Of a stretch of DNA of 64,000 bases, positions 7,249 through 16,148 are shown piece after piece. The DNA lies in NCBI RefSeq assembly GCF_018687555.1, contig NZ_CP061296.1, positions 186,001-250,000 on the forward strand. Direction: 5' to 3'. The notes beneath the pieces are model-generated. The model did not search any database. It saw only the letters and a program-made list of their open reading frames with translations, and had not been told where the DNA came from. Origin of the DNA: Polynucleobacter sp. MWH-P3-07-1. GTDB lineage: Bacteria; Pseudomonadota; Gammaproteobacteria; Burkholderiales; Burkholderiaceae. Positions within the stretch are counted from its first letter, which is position 1. Every line of letters begins with the position of its first letter. The translations under genes were made by a program, and so were the position numbers.

Positions 7249-10230
7249 ATGACATACGCCAATCCACAAACCGCTGACCAACAAGCTGGGGTAGCCAATC
7301 AGGGCTCGAACCCTGGTAGTTCAGTAAGTCAGACGCCTTCCGCTGGCTTTGTGGCCGGCGGGGTAGGTGGGACCCAAGCAACCCAGCTTTCGGACTACAA
7401 AATCATTCGTCGTAACGGTTCTGTAGTGGCTTTCGAGCCATCAAAGATTGCCATTGCCGTTACCAAAGCCTTCTTGGCGGTCAATGGTGGTCAAGGCGCT
7501 GCTTCTGCTCGTGTGCGTGAACAAGTTGAGCAATTAACCCACGCAGTTGTCCGCGCGTTATTGCGGAGCCGTCCAAATGGTGGCACTTTCCACATTGAAG
7601 ATATCCAAGATCAAGTGGAATTGGCATTGATGCGCAGTGGCGAGCACAATGTGGCCCGCGCTTATGTGCTTTACCGTGAAAAGCGCAATCAAGAGCGCGC
7701 AGCCCAACAAGGCGTTTCACAAGAAGCTCAGGCAGCTACCCAGGCAGGTGAGTCGGGTATTAAGGTGACCGATAACGGCCAAGAGAAGTGGTTGGATATG
7801 GCTGCTTTGCGCACCGTCATTGAAGCTGCTTGCGAAGGCCTTGGCAATCACATTGATGCCACACCCATCATTACTGAAACCATCAAAAATCTGTATGACG
7901 GTGTGCCAATGGCGCAGGTGTACGACTCTGCGATCTTGGCCTCACGCACTTTGATCGAAAAAGATCCAGCCTATAGTCAAGTGACAGCGCGCATTCTGAT
8001 GCACGTGATTCGTAAAGAAATTTTGGGTCGTGAAGTGTTGCAAGGTGATATGCAAGCTGAATACAGCACTTACTTCGCTAAGTACATCAACGAAGGTATT
8101 GCTGCTGAATTGTTAGATCCGCGCATGCGTGAATACGATTTACCAAGACTGGCTGCCGCTTTGAATGCAAATCGCGATTTGCAATTTAACTACCTTGGCT
8201 TGCAAACTTTGTATGACCGCTACTTCTTACATATCGAAGATCGTCGCATTGAAATGCCACAAGCCTTCTTCATGCGGGTTGCTATGGGTCTGGCTTTGAA
8301 TGAAATGGACCGTGAGCGTCGTGCAATTGAGTTCTATGAAATCTTGTCTACATTTGATTTCATGTCCAGCACACCAACTTTGTTTAACTCAGCTACCACT
8401 CGTCCTCAGCTTTCAAGCTGCTACCTGACTACAGTGGATGATGATTTGGATGGCATCTATGAGGCTTTGAAAGAGAACGCCTTACTGTCGAAGTTTGCTG
8501 GCGGTCTTGGCAACGACTGGACTAACGTTCGTGCGCTCGGTAGCCACATTAAAGGTACCAACGGTAAATCACAAGGTGTTGTGCCATTCCTCAAGGTGGT
8601 GAACGACACAGCAGTTGCGGTTAACCAAGGTGGCAAGCGTAAGGGCGCAGTGTGTGCCTACCTCGAAACATGGCACTTGGATATTGAAGAGTTCTTAGAG
8701 TTGCGTAAGAACACTGGCGATGATCGTCGTCGTACTCATGATATGAATACCTCAAACTGGATTCCAGATTTGTTCATGAAGCGCGTTATGGAAAATGGTG
8801 ACTGGACTTTGTTCTCCCCATCCAACACGCCAGATTTGCATGACAAGTATGGCAAAGCGTTTGAAGAGGCATATGTTGCCTATGAAAAGAAAGCCGATGC
8901 TGGCGAGATCAAACCTTTCCGCAGAATTCCGGCGCAGCAGTTATGGCGCAAGATGCTCGGTATGTTGTTTGAGACCGGCCATCCTTGGATTACTTTCAAA
9001 GATCCTTGCAACATCCGTAGCCCACAGCAGCATATTGGTGTGGTGCACTCATCTAATCTGTGTACTGAGATCACTCTCAATACCAATGAGTCTGAAATCG
9101 CAGTTTGTAACTTAGGCTCAGTGAACTTAACTGCGCACATGACCACAGATGCATCAGGCAAGATGATTTTGGATCACGAGAAGTTGCACAAGACGATCCG
9201 CACTGCAATGCGCATGTTGGATAACGTGATCGATATCAACTATTACGCAGTAGCTAAAGCACGCAATTCCAATCTTAAGCATCGTCCAGTTGGTTTGGGC
9301 ATTATGGGCTTCCAGGATTGCTTGCATATGCAGCGTATTCCTTACGCTAGCGACGAAGCAGTCAAGTTCGCGGATTCTTCAATGGAAGCGATTTGCTATT
9401 ACGCTTACTTAGCATCTAGCGAGCTGGCTGAAGAGCGCGGCACCTACAGCACCTACAAAGGCTCATTGTGGGATCGCGGCATCCTCCCACAAGACTCGGT
9501 AGCTTTGTTAGCACAAGAGCGTGGTGGCTATGTTGAGGTTGATGGCTCCTCACAGATGAATTGGGATAGCTTGCGTAGCCGAATCAAGCAGCATGGCATG
9601 CGTAACTCCAACTGTGTAGCGATTGCTCCAACCGCAACGATCTCAAACATCATCGGCGTTTCTGCTTGTATCGAGCCAACTTTCCAGAATCTATTCGTTA
9701 AATCGAATCTTTCTGGTGAATTTACGGTTGTAAATGAGTACTTAGTGCGTGATTTGAAAGATCGCGGACTATGGGATGAGGTCATGATTGCCGATCTGAA
9801 GTATTTCGATGGCACCTTGTCCAAAATCGATCGTATTCCACAAGATTTACGTGATTTGTACGCAACTGCTTTTGAAGTGGAGCCAGGCTGGTTAGTTGAA
9901 GCCGCTTCCCGCCGTCAGAAATGGATTGACCAAGCCCAGTCTTTGAATATTTACATGGCTGGTGCATCCGGCAAGAAATTAGACGACACTTACAAGTTGG
10001 CATGGTTACGCGGTTTGAAGACAACCTATTACCTCCGCACAATGGCTGCAACCCACGTTGAGAAATCCACTGTTGCTAGTGGCCAACTCAACTCAGTTTC
10101 TAGTGGTGGTGGCGTAAATGGTACCGATGCAGCTGCAGCAAGTGCTGCTGGTGCAGTAGAGGCGGACGGTCCAGTTTGCACAATGCGTCCAGGCGACGCT
10201 GGTTTCGAAGAATGTGAAGCATGTCAATAA
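7249..10230 (+). CDS. nrdA: Ribonucleoside-diphosphate reductase class Ia, alpha subunit
   Basis: A 993-residue large subunit that reduces ribonucleoside diphosphates to deoxyribonucleotides together with NrdB. A glycine/serine/glutamine-rich extension of about 45 residues precedes an ATP-cone (from YKIIRRNGSVVAFEPSKI, about 50-140), the allosteric activity site. Catalytic elements visible are the first redox cysteine in SSCYLTT, NLCTEITLN with the radical cysteine and flanking Asn and Glu, AVCNLGSVNL with the second redox cysteine, and the C-terminal redox pair in FEECEACQ. It is longer than the E. coli enzyme (761 residues) but fits the long betaproteobacterial form. It forms an operon with nrdB. 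Confidence 0.97.
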   Translation: MTYANPQTADQQAGVANQGSNPGSSVSQTPSAGFVAGGVGGTQATQLSDYKIIRRNGSVVAFEPSKIAIAVTKAFLAVNGGQGAASARVREQVEQLTHAVVRALLRSRPNGGTFHIEDIQDQVELALMRSGEHNVARAYVLYREKRNQERAAQQGVSQEAQAATQAGESGIKVTDNGQEKWLDMAALRTVIEAACEGLGNHIDATPIITETIKNLYDGVPMAQVYDSAILASRTLIEKDPAYSQVTARILMHVIRKEILGREVLQGDMQAEYSTYFAKYINEGIAAELLDPRMREYDLPRLAAALNANRDLQFNYLGLQTLYDRYFLHIEDRRIEMPQAFFMRVAMGLALNEMDRERRAIEFYEILSTFDFMSSTPTLFNSATTRPQLSSCYLTTVDDDLDGIYEALKENALLSKFAGGLGNDWTNVRALGSHIKGTNGKSQGVVPFLKVVNDTAVAVNQGGKRKGAVCAYLETWHLDIEEFLELRKNTGDDRRRTHDMNTSNWIPDLFMKRVMENGDWTLFSPSNTPDLHDKYGKAFEEAYVAYEKKADAGEIKPFRRIPAQQLWRKMLGMLFETGHPWITFKDPCNIRSPQQHIGVVHSSNLCTEITLNTNESEIAVCNLGSVNLTAHMTTDASGKMILDHEKLHKTIRTAMRMLDNVIDINYYAVAKARNSNLKHRPVGLGIMGFQDCLHMQRIPYASDEAVKFADSSMEAICYYAYLASSELAEERGTYSTYKGSLWDRGILPQDSVALLAQERGGYVEVDGSSQMNWDSLRSRIKQHGMRNSNCVAIAPTATISNIIGVSACIEPTFQNLFVKSNLSGEFTVVNEYLVRDLKDRGLWDEVMIADLKYFDGTLSKIDRIPQDLRDLYATAFEVEPGWLVEAASRRQKWIDQAQSLNIYMAGASGKKLDDTYKLAWLRGLKTTYYLRTMAATHVEKSTVASGQLNSVSSGGGVNGTDAAAASAAGAVEADGPVCTMRPGDAGFEECEACQ

Positions 10231-10271
10231 GCCATTTGCTGATTGACTGACAAGAAAGAATTAAGGAGAGC

Positions 10272-11459
10272 ATGATGTTGAATTGGGAAGAAGAAGTTGC
10301 GCCAGCCCTGGCAAGAACCGGACTTGCACCGCAGCCTGTAGTTGCTGAAGTACAGCGCCCACAGCCAGACCAAGTTGCTATCGCACCGCAGCAAGTTGCG
10401 CCAGCACCAGTGCAATCTGCCCCTGCGGCAGGCGGCGCAGCATTGCGCGTCAATGCTGCCGATAAGCGCGTGATTAATGCCAAGACTGACGTTAATCAGT
10501 TGGTTCCATTTAAATATAAGTGGGCTTGGGAAAAGTATTTGGCGGGTTGTGCAAACCACTGGATGCCACAAGAGATCAATATGAACCGCGACATCGCGCT
10601 TTGGAAAGATCCTAATGGCCTGACAGAAGATGAGCGTCGCATTATTAAACGCAATCTCGGTTTCTTTACAACAGCCGACTCTTTGGCTGCGAACAACATT
10701 GTTTTGGGTACTTATCGTCACATTACGGCTCCAGAATGCCGCCAGTACCTCTTGCGCCAAGCTTTTGAAGAGGCAATTCATACCCATGCGTACCAATATA
10801 TTGTGGAATCTTTGGGTCTAGATCAGGCTGAAATCTTCAATGCGTACAACGAAATTGAATCTATTCGCGCTAAAGATCAATTCTTAATCCCATTTATTGA
10901 TGTCTTAACTGACCCGAATTTTCAGACTGGCACATTAGAAAATGATCAAAAACTACTTCGTTCACTGATTGTTTTTGCTTGCGTAATGGAAGGTTTGTTC
11001 TTTTATGTTGGTTTTACGCAAATACTTGCAATGGGTCGCCAAAACAAAATGACGGGTGCTGCTGAGCAGTATCAATACATCTTGCGCGATGAGTCGATGC
11101 ACTGCAATTTTGGGATTGATTTAATTAACCAAATCAAGCTGGAGAACCCACAGTTATGGACTTCTGCATTCAAAGACGAGATCAAATCCATCTTTGAAAA
11201 AGCAGTCGAATTAGAGTATCGATATGCAGAGGATACGATGCCTCGCGGAGTGCTCGGATTGAACGCGCCAATGTTCAAAGGTTACCTAAGATACATCTGT
11301 AATCGCAGATGTTTGCAAATAGGACTTGACGCAATGTTCCCAAATGAAGAGAATCCATTCCCATGGATGTCAGAAATGATAGATCTGAAGAAAGAACGAA
11401 ACTTTTTTGAGACACGCGTTATTGAGTATCAAACCGGTGGTGCGCTAAGTTGGGAGTAG
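10272..11459 (+). CDS. nrdB: Ribonucleoside-diphosphate reductase class Ia, beta subunit
   Basis: A 395-residue radical-generating R2 subunit. The metal and radical residues are visible: D136 (TTADSL), E167, H170 and the radical tyrosine Y174 in EEAIHTHAY, and later [10 protein letters not shown]. The C-terminus [10 protein letters not shown] resembles the tail that docks R2 on NrdA. The first 60 or so residues are an Ala/Pro/Gln-rich extension ahead of the ferritin-like fold. A clear ribosome-binding site (AAGGAGAG) precedes the tandem ATG codons at 10272 and 10275. It lies 41 bases after nrdA and is followed by a strong terminator. Confidence 0.97.
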   Translation: MMLNWEEEVAPALARTGLAPQPVVAEVQRPQPDQVAIAPQQVAPAPVQSAPAAGGAALRVNAADKRVINAKTDVNQLVPFKYKWAWEKYLAGCANHWMPQEINMNRDIALWKDPNGLTEDERRIIKRNLGFFTTADSLAANNIVLGTYRHITAPECRQYLLRQAFEEAIHTHAYQYIVESLGLDQAEIFNAYNEIESIRAKDQFLIPFIDVLTDPNFQTGTLENDQKLLRSLIVFACVMEGLFFYVGFTQILAMGRQNKMTGAAEQYQYILRDESMHCNFGIDLINQIKLENPQLWTSAFKDEIKSIFEKAVELEYRYAEDTMPRGVLGLNAPMFKGYLRYICNRRCLQIGLDAMFPNEENPFPWMSEMIDLKKERNFFETRVIEYQTGGALSWE

Positions 11460-11791
11460 TTAGTCAGTAATAGTGCACATCCGGCTAAATAGGAGATTAG
11501 ACGGTTGGATAGTATTCAGAGTCAGTTAAACCAGGCGAAATTCCGAAAACCCTTGCTCAAGGGTGTCTGGGCTACTCTCCCTATTTTTTTCACCACATTT
11601 AAAAAGCCGTTGCCCTTTGGGGCCGCGGCTTTTTTTCCAAGATTCATTAGCGTGCAGTACAAAGCATCAAGCCGCGCGCCGATGAATGGCTCGCTCGCCA
11701 ACTCTTTAATGCCGCAAGGCCTTATGGAATGGAGTGGTCGGGTCTTCTTAAACGGTAGTTTGTACTAATCCTCACGTGAAGGAGCAATATT
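11460..11791. other. Intergenic region between nrdB and the histone-like gene
   Basis: A 332-base gap. Apart from the terminator at 11601-11637 it shows only a strong ribosome-binding site (GAAGGAG, near 11778-11784) for the histone-like gene and a possible -10-like TACTAAT just before it. An 87-codon frame with a TTG start crosses the terminator and is not credible as a gene. Nothing else was recognised. Confidence 0.6.
11601..11637 (+). terminator. Rho-independent terminator after nrdB
   Basis: A two-part hairpin: AAAAAGCCG (11601-11609) pairs with CGGCTTTTT (11626-11634), and inside it GCCC (11612-11615) pairs with GGGC (11620-11623) around a TTTG loop, with a 2x2 internal loop between. 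A run of seven T follows the GC-rich part (11630-11636). It lies about 140 bases after nrdB and probably ends the nrdAB transcript. Confidence 0.85.
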
Positions 11792-12067
11792 ATGGCAATC
11801 GCCAAGAAAAAAACCGCTGCAAAGAAACCAGCTGCCAAGAAAGTTGCAGCTAAGAAGCGTCCAGCTGCTAAGAAGCGTCCAGCAGCTAAAAAAGTAGCTG
11901 CTAAGAAGCGTCCAGCTGCTAAGAAGAAAGTAGCTGCTAAGAAGCCTGCTGCTAAAAAAGTAGCTGCTAAGAAGCGTCCAGCTGCTAAGAAGAAGGTTGC
12001 TGCTAAGAAGCCTGCTGCTAAGAAAGTAGCTGCTAAGAAGCGTAAACCAGCTGCAAAAAAAAAGTAA
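11792..12067 (+). CDS. Histone H1-like lysine/alanine-rich DNA-binding protein, zero-frame product
   Basis: A 91-residue protein made almost wholly of AAKK-type repeats (KKPAAKK, KKRPAAKK, KKVAAKK), as in the C-terminal tail of eukaryotic histone H1 and the Burkholderiales histone H1-like family. It is expected to bind DNA without sequence specificity in the nucleoid. A strong ribosome-binding site precedes the ATG. The frame ends at a TAA (12065-12067) right after a run of nine A. The family-typical ending PLNPAAAWPFPTG is present but in the -1 frame just downstream, so this is either a truncated short form or one of two products. Confidence 0.85.
   Translation: MAIAKKKTAAKKPAAKKVAAKKRPAAKKRPAAKKVAAKKRPAAKKKVAAKKPAAKKVAAKKRPAAKKKVAAKKPAAKKVAAKKRKPAAKKK
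11825..12050 (+). repeat. Degenerate tandem repeats coding AAKK units
   Basis: Repeated 15- and 30-base units built from GCTGCTAAGAAG with alternating CGTCCA, GTAGCT or CCT segments run through the histone-like gene. Long stretches recur identically (for example GTAGCTGCTAAGAAGCGTCC three times). Such repeats can expand or contract by slippage or recombination, so repeat number, and thus protein length, may vary between strains. Confidence 0.85.
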
Positions 12068-12097
12068 GTAAGCCTGCTGCGAAGAAAAAAGCGGGCT
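12058..12097 (+). promoter_or_regulatory. Candidate programmed -1 frameshift signal (slippery heptamer plus stem-loop)
   Basis: The heptamer A AAA AAG (12058-12064) lies in the correct phase for -1 slippage and is the same as the site used in E. coli dnaX. The zero-frame stop TAA follows at once (12065-12067). After a 6-base spacer a 7-base-pair stem can form: AGCCTGC (12071-12077) with GCGGGCT (12091-12097), one G-U pair, loop of 13. A shift here reads on in the -1 frame to 12189. Transcriptional slippage on the A9 run, or a plain one-base deletion or sequencing error, would give the same picture. Confidence 0.5.
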
Positions 12098-12189
12098 CTG
12101 TTAAAAAGCCTGCTGCCAAAAAAGCTGCAGCTTCAACTCCGTTGAATCCTGCTGCTGCTTGGCCCTTCCCAACTGGCACACGTCCATAA
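12064..12189 (+). CDS. -1 frame extension of the histone H1-like protein
   Basis: From 12064 the -1 frame encodes 41 residues, VSKPAAKKKAGSVKKPAAKK then AAASTPLNPAAAWPFPTGTRP, ending at TAA 12187-12189. The lysine/alanine repeat continues in this frame and then gives the proline/tryptophan ending typical of the family, so this is clearly the original C-terminus and not chance. Joined to the first 91 residues it would make a 132-residue protein. It has no start codon of its own and needs a frameshift, slippage, or a tenth A in the run. Confidence 0.75.
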   Translation, partial: VSKPAAKKKAGSVKKPAAKKAAASTPLNPAAAWPFPTGTRP

Positions 12190-12217
12190 GCCTCGGCTTG
12201 TAGGTGTGTGAAGTTCC

Positions 12218-12246
12218 AAGGGGTCTCTTATGAGGCCCCTTTTTTA
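12218..12246 (+). terminator. Rho-independent terminator after the histone-like gene
   Basis: Stem AAGGGGTCTC (12218-12227) with GAGGCCCCTT (12232-12241), loop TTAT, one G-T pair, followed by a T tract to 12245. It lies 29 bases after the stop of the extended product, not the short one, which fits the longer frame being the real gene end. It also separates this gene from the convergent kinase gene. Confidence 0.88.
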
Positions 12247-12259
12247 TTGCCCAAACGCA

Positions 12260-13219
12260 TTAGAAGTGAAAGCCAAAAGCGGTTTTGAACTGAGCGCTAA
12301 TCTCATCTTTGGAGGGTTTGTGGTTTTGCGGTCCTTGGTGGGTAATTTTGATGGAGCCCATTAGGCTAGCCAGTCGGCCAGTGGTTTCCCAGTCCATGCC
12401 ATTTTCGAGGCCATAGAGGAGACCGCCTCTGAATGCGTCGCCACAGCCGGTGGGGTCAACAACTTTGGCGGCGGGTACTGGAGGAATAGCAATCTTTTTG
12501 CTGCCTGAATAAACTTCAGCACCCTCGGCACCCTTGGTCACAATCAGCGCCTTCACCCGCTCAGCAATTTTGTCTAGACTCATCCCGGTTCTTTTGGCAA
12601 GCATTTCACCTTCGTAGTCATTGACTGCCAGGTAGCTAGCCAAATCGATCAATTCTAATAATTCAGGGCCATTAAACATGGGCAAACCCTGTCCCGGATC
12701 AAAGATGAATGGGATTTCTGCGTTAGCCAACTGATGACAGTGTTCCCACATGCCTTGACGACCATCTGGAGCCACAATACCGATTTTGGCTTGCCCCTTT
12801 TTGCTTTGGGTGCGTTCGTCAACCACTCTAGAGACTAAATTGAGGTGCGATTCATTCATGGCGCCAGGATGAAAGGCCGTAATTTGATTATTGGATTGAT
12901 CGGTCGTGATCATTGCTTGCGCAGTAAAAGCATCGTTGATCTGGCGAATATGGGTGGCATCAATCTGGAGTGCTTGAAGATGATGTAGGTAAGGATCAGC
13001 ATCACCACCGACTGTTGCCATGATGATGGGATCCCCGCCGAGGAGATGCAGGTTATAGGCAATATTGCCTGCACAGCCCCCGAATTCTCGACGCATAGTG
13101 GGTACTAGAAAGGCCACATTGAGAATATGAATTTGCTCAGGAAGAATTTGATCAGCAAATTTGCCTTCAAAATTCATGATGGTGTCGTAAGCGACTGAAC
13201 CGCAAATTAAGCTGGCCAT
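12260..13219 (-). CDS. PfkB-family carbohydrate/nucleoside kinase
   Basis: A 319-residue ribokinase-fold kinase. Residues 47-53 (FGGCAGN) form the substrate-side glycine motif, and DPTGCGDAFRGG (255-266) is the PfkB signature with the catalytic base at D261. The overall pattern (MASLICGSVAYDTIM start, AGNIAYNLHLLGG) resembles adenosine kinase-like members of the family, but the substrate cannot be told from the sequence. It is the last gene of a minus-strand group after the PrmA fusion, 26 bases downstream of it. Confidence 0.85.
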   Translation of the reverse strand: MASLICGSVAYDTIMNFEGKFADQILPEQIHILNVAFLVPTMRREFGGCAGNIAYNLHLLGGDPIIMATVGGDADPYLHHLQALQIDATHIRQINDAFTAQAMITTDQSNNQITAFHPGAMNESHLNLVSRVVDERTQSKKGQAKIGIVAPDGRQGMWEHCHQLANAEIPFIFDPGQGLPMFNGPELLELIDLASYLAVNDYEGEMLAKRTGMSLDKIAERVKALIVTKGAEGAEVYSGSKKIAIPPVPAAKVVDPTGCGDAFRGGLLYGLENGMDWETTGRLASLMGSIKITHQGPQNHKPSKDEISAQFKTAFGFHF

Positions 13220-13245
13220 AAAAAGATTCCGTTTAAGAGAAAAAA

Positions 13246-14769
13246 TTAGTGAGAAGGATAAAACAGTCGAACACGGTAGCCCGCCACTTGATTAGGCAGG
13301 GTAATTACTAGTTCAGTATGAATATTTTCTAAAGCAGGTGCGCCAGTGCGCAAAAAGTTGGGATGAAGTTCTTGAAACTGAGCAGGGATCCATTCGGAAG
13401 GAGAAAATTCAATCGTTTGAATTACGGTTTCCTCGGGATCTGTCAAAGAAATTTCTAAATTGGGCCATAAAACAGCAATTCCAATGCGATTGTTGATGTC
13501 AACTTTCAAAATAGATTGCTTAGAAGGATTTTTAAGCACCTCTTGAGCGTGATCGAGTGCAAGACTAGCCGAGTTGATCTTCCATGCTGAAAAATCGCTT
13601 ACAGGGCGATCTATGCAGCCTAAGGCGCTACATAACTTGCGATCAATTTGTTGCAGCACAAAAAAAGCACGGTGTGAAAACGTATTTGCATTGTTATCTG
13701 AGATTGGTGCTAATGCTGGGAGTAGGGTTTGTCTAAACATATGCTCGCCAAACAAGAGAGTCAGAATCAAAAACAAGACTAACAAGACTGGCCTAACTTT
13801 TTTTTTGAGCCCGACTAAAAAATGACCCTGGGATTTGCTTGGTAGGGTTCCCTGCAAACAAACCCATCCATCACTTTCTTTCCAGACCGATAGCTCTAGC
13901 CATTGGCGATAGGTCGCTATGACCTCATCTGCTTGGCGCGCCAAGACACCAGACAACACAATTTGGCCGTCCGGGCGGATTTTGTTGACCAAAGCTGGTG
14001 CTAAAACTTGAAGAGGGTTAGCAAGGATGTTCGCCATCACAATGTCGTATTTAGCCTCAGGTGCAAGTTCAACCGCTCCCTCATTCGGAAGAACAAATTG
14101 AATATCGACCTGATTGATTTGGGCGTTGCTTTGAGCGGCGACGATCGCTTGTGGATCAATATCAGTTCCAACGACGGCAGTGCACCCAAGTTTTGCAGCC
14201 GCGATTGCCAATATGCCTGAGCCACACCCGTAATCGAGCAAGGTTTGATTACGCAATTGAGTATGTTGCTCTAGCCAGAGCAAACAGAGGTGGGTGGTGG
14301 GGTGACTACCAGTGCCAAACGCTAACCCCGGGTCTACTGCAAGACAAATCGCTTGAGGATCGTTCGACGGCGTCTCATGCCAAGAGGGAACTACCCAGAT
14401 GCGTTTACCGATCTGAATTGGTGCAAATTGACTTTGTGTCAGCCGCACCCAATCTTGTTCTTCAACACGCTTTTCTTCTGGAGCGGGAATCTCAAAACCC
14501 AGATCCTTTAGAGCTGCCAACAAGTTGCTGATGAAATCCGGTGCATCGGATTGATCCATTTCAGGATTGAAGAGCGCTGTGACGGATGAGCGATCCCAAG
14601 CTTGAACCTCGGGAGATAAACCTGGCTCACCATACAGCGGGTTTTCATCATAGCCACCTGCTGCGTCATCTTCTACGGTGACAGAGAGGGCTCCGAGTTC
14701 GAGCAGTGCATCCCCTAGGGGTTCTGCAATTTCAGCAACGACCGTAAAAATCAGTTCACGATAGGCCAT
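13246..14769 (-). CDS. prmA: Ribosomal protein L11 methyltransferase PrmA fused to a membrane DUF3426 domain
   Basis: A 507-residue fusion. Residues 1-308 are a complete PrmA: N-terminal L11-recognition domain, FGTGSHPTT (151-159), SAM motif LLDYGCGSGILAI (177-189), and the NILANPL catalytic region (247-253). PrmA methylates ribosomal protein L11. Around residue 310 a linker leads to a membrane helix (about 326-342, VRPVLLVLFLILTLLFG) and a C-terminal DUF3426 domain with conserved LCSALGC and WPNLEISLTD segments. In many relatives DUF3426 belongs to a separate zinc-ribbon protein encoded after prmA; here the zinc ribbon is missing. It lies 2 bases downstream of accC. Confidence 0.88.
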   Translation of the reverse strand: MAYRELIFTVVAEIAEPLGDALLELGALSVTVEDDAAGGYDENPLYGEPGLSPEVQAWDRSSVTALFNPEMDQSDAPDFISNLLAALKDLGFEIPAPEEKRVEEQDWVRLTQSQFAPIQIGKRIWVVPSWHETPSNDPQAICLAVDPGLAFGTGSHPTTHLCLLWLEQHTQLRNQTLLDYGCGSGILAIAAAKLGCTAVVGTDIDPQAIVAAQSNAQINQVDIQFVLPNEGAVELAPEAKYDIVMANILANPLQVLAPALVNKIRPDGQIVLSGVLARQADEVIATYRQWLELSVWKESDGWVCLQGTLPSKSQGHFLVGLKKKVRPVLLVLFLILTLLFGEHMFRQTLLPALAPISDNNANTFSHRAFFVLQQIDRKLCSALGCIDRPVSDFSAWKINSASLALDHAQEVLKNPSKQSILKVDINNRIGIAVLWPNLEISLTDPEETVIQTIEFSPSEWIPAQFQELHPNFLRTGAPALENIHTELVITLPNQVAGYRVRLFYPSH

Positions 14770-14771
14770 CT

Positions 14772-16136
14772 TTAGGTTTTACCGCGACTGGCTGCTTGCT
14801 CTTCTAGGCGGTGCTCTAGGTAATGAATGCTGGTTCCACCCTCGATGAAGTTCGGATCAAGCATCAACTCGCGATGCAGCGGGACATTGGTTGTGATGCC
14901 ATCAATCACCATTTCTGAGAGAGCGATTTGCATGCGACGAATTGCTTGCTCGCGAGTATTGCCGTAGGAAATCAGTTTGCCGATCATCGAGTCATAGTTT
15001 GATGGCACTACATAGCCGCTGTAAGCATGAGAGTCAACCCGAATACCGGGTCCTCCTGGCATATGCCAAGACTGAATCCGGCCAGGACTGGGAGTGAACT
15101 TGAAAGGGTCTTCGGCATTGAGGCGGCACTCGATAGCATGTCCACGAAAGACAATATCTTTTTGACGGTAGGCCAACTTCAGACCAGCTGCAATTCGAAT
15201 TTGCTCTTGCACAATATCTACACCCGTAATCATTTCGGTAACAGGATGCTCAACCTGTACACGGGTGTTCATTTCAATGAAGAAAAATTCACCATCTTCA
15301 TAGAGGAACTCAAAGGTGCCGGCACCACGATAGCCAATTTTTCTGCAGGCCTCGGCACAACGCTCGCCGATCTTGGCAATCAAGCGACGATCAATTCCAG
15401 GAGCTGGTGCTTCCTCAATCACTTTTTGGTGACGGCGTTGCATCGAGCAATCGCGTTCGCCTAACCAGATGGCATTACCATGGGTATCAGCGAGTATCTG
15501 AATCTCAACATGGCGTGGCTTCTCTAAAAACTTTTCCATGTAAACCTCTGGATTGCCAAAGGCCCTGCCCGCTTCTTCACGCGTCATATTGACGGCATTA
15601 ATCAGGGCCGCTTCAGTATGTACCACACGCATGCCGCGTCCACCACCACCGCCAGCTGCTTTAATAATCACTGGGTAACCAACCCGTTTTGCTGTTGCAA
15701 TGATTTCTTTAGGATCATCGGGTAGGGCGCCTTCTGAACCAGGTACACAGGGGACGCCTGCTTTGATCATGGCCCGTTTGGCAGAGACTTTATCGCCCAT
15801 GAGGCGAATGGACTCCGCCTTGGGTCCGATGAAAGCAAAACCAGATTTCTCAACACGCTCTGCAAAGTCAGCATTCTCGGAAAGAAAACCGTACCCAGGA
15901 TGAATTGCCTCAGCATCAGTGACTTCTGCAGCAGAAATAATGGCTGGCATATTGAGGTAACTTAAGGGTGAGGGTGGCGGCCCAATACAAACCGCCTCAT
16001 CGGCTAACTTGACGTACTTTGCCTCTTTGTCGGCAGTGGAATAGACCACAACTGTTTTAATACCCAATTCTCGGCAAGCGCGTTGAATCCGCAGAGCGAT
16101 TTCGCCCCGATTAGCAATCAGAATCTTATCGAACAT
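14772..16136 (-). CDS. accC: Acetyl-CoA carboxylase, biotin carboxylase subunit
   Basis: A 454-residue ATP-grasp enzyme that carboxylates biotin on AccB, the first half-reaction of malonyl-CoA synthesis. [17 protein letters not shown] is the classic N-terminus; the glycine-rich ATP lid [14 protein letters not shown], the [12 protein letters not shown] strand, and the catalytic [14 protein letters not shown] segment are all present. The length is normal. accB ends 12 bases upstream, so accB and accC form one transcription unit with aroQ before and prmA after. Confidence 0.97.
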   Translation of the reverse strand: MFDKILIANRGEIALRIQRACRELGIKTVVVYSTADKEAKYVKLADEAVCIGPPPSPLSYLNMPAIISAAEVTDAEAIHPGYGFLSENADFAERVEKSGFAFIGPKAESIRLMGDKVSAKRAMIKAGVPCVPGSEGALPDDPKEIIATAKRVGYPVIIKAAGGGGGRGMRVVHTEAALINAVNMTREEAGRAFGNPEVYMEKFLEKPRHVEIQILADTHGNAIWLGERDCSMQRRHQKVIEEAPAPGIDRRLIAKIGERCAEACRKIGYRGAGTFEFLYEDGEFFFIEMNTRVQVEHPVTEMITGVDIVQEQIRIAAGLKLAYRQKDIVFRGHAIECRLNAEDPFKFTPSPGRIQSWHMPGGPGIRVDSHAYSGYVVPSNYDSMIGKLISYGNTREQAIRRMQIALSEMVIDGITTNVPLHRELMLDPNFIEGGTSIHYLEHRLEEQAASRGKT

Positions 16137-16148
16137 GGCGACCTAAAG

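Noticed and set aside
10224..10796. 190-codon minus-strand frame opposite nrdB
   Set aside because: It covers the highly conserved start and metal-site region of nrdB on the other strand; shadow frame.
11505..11768. 87-codon frame after nrdB
   Set aside because: It needs a TTG start, runs straight through a strong terminator hairpin, and its protein has no recognisable pattern.
14151..14531. 126-codon plus-strand frame
   Set aside because: It lies opposite the conserved PrmA domain and has no support of its own.
15027..15464. 145-codon plus-strand frame
   Set aside because: It is fully antisense to the conserved accC gene, with no start signal or family pattern; a shadow of accC codon bias.
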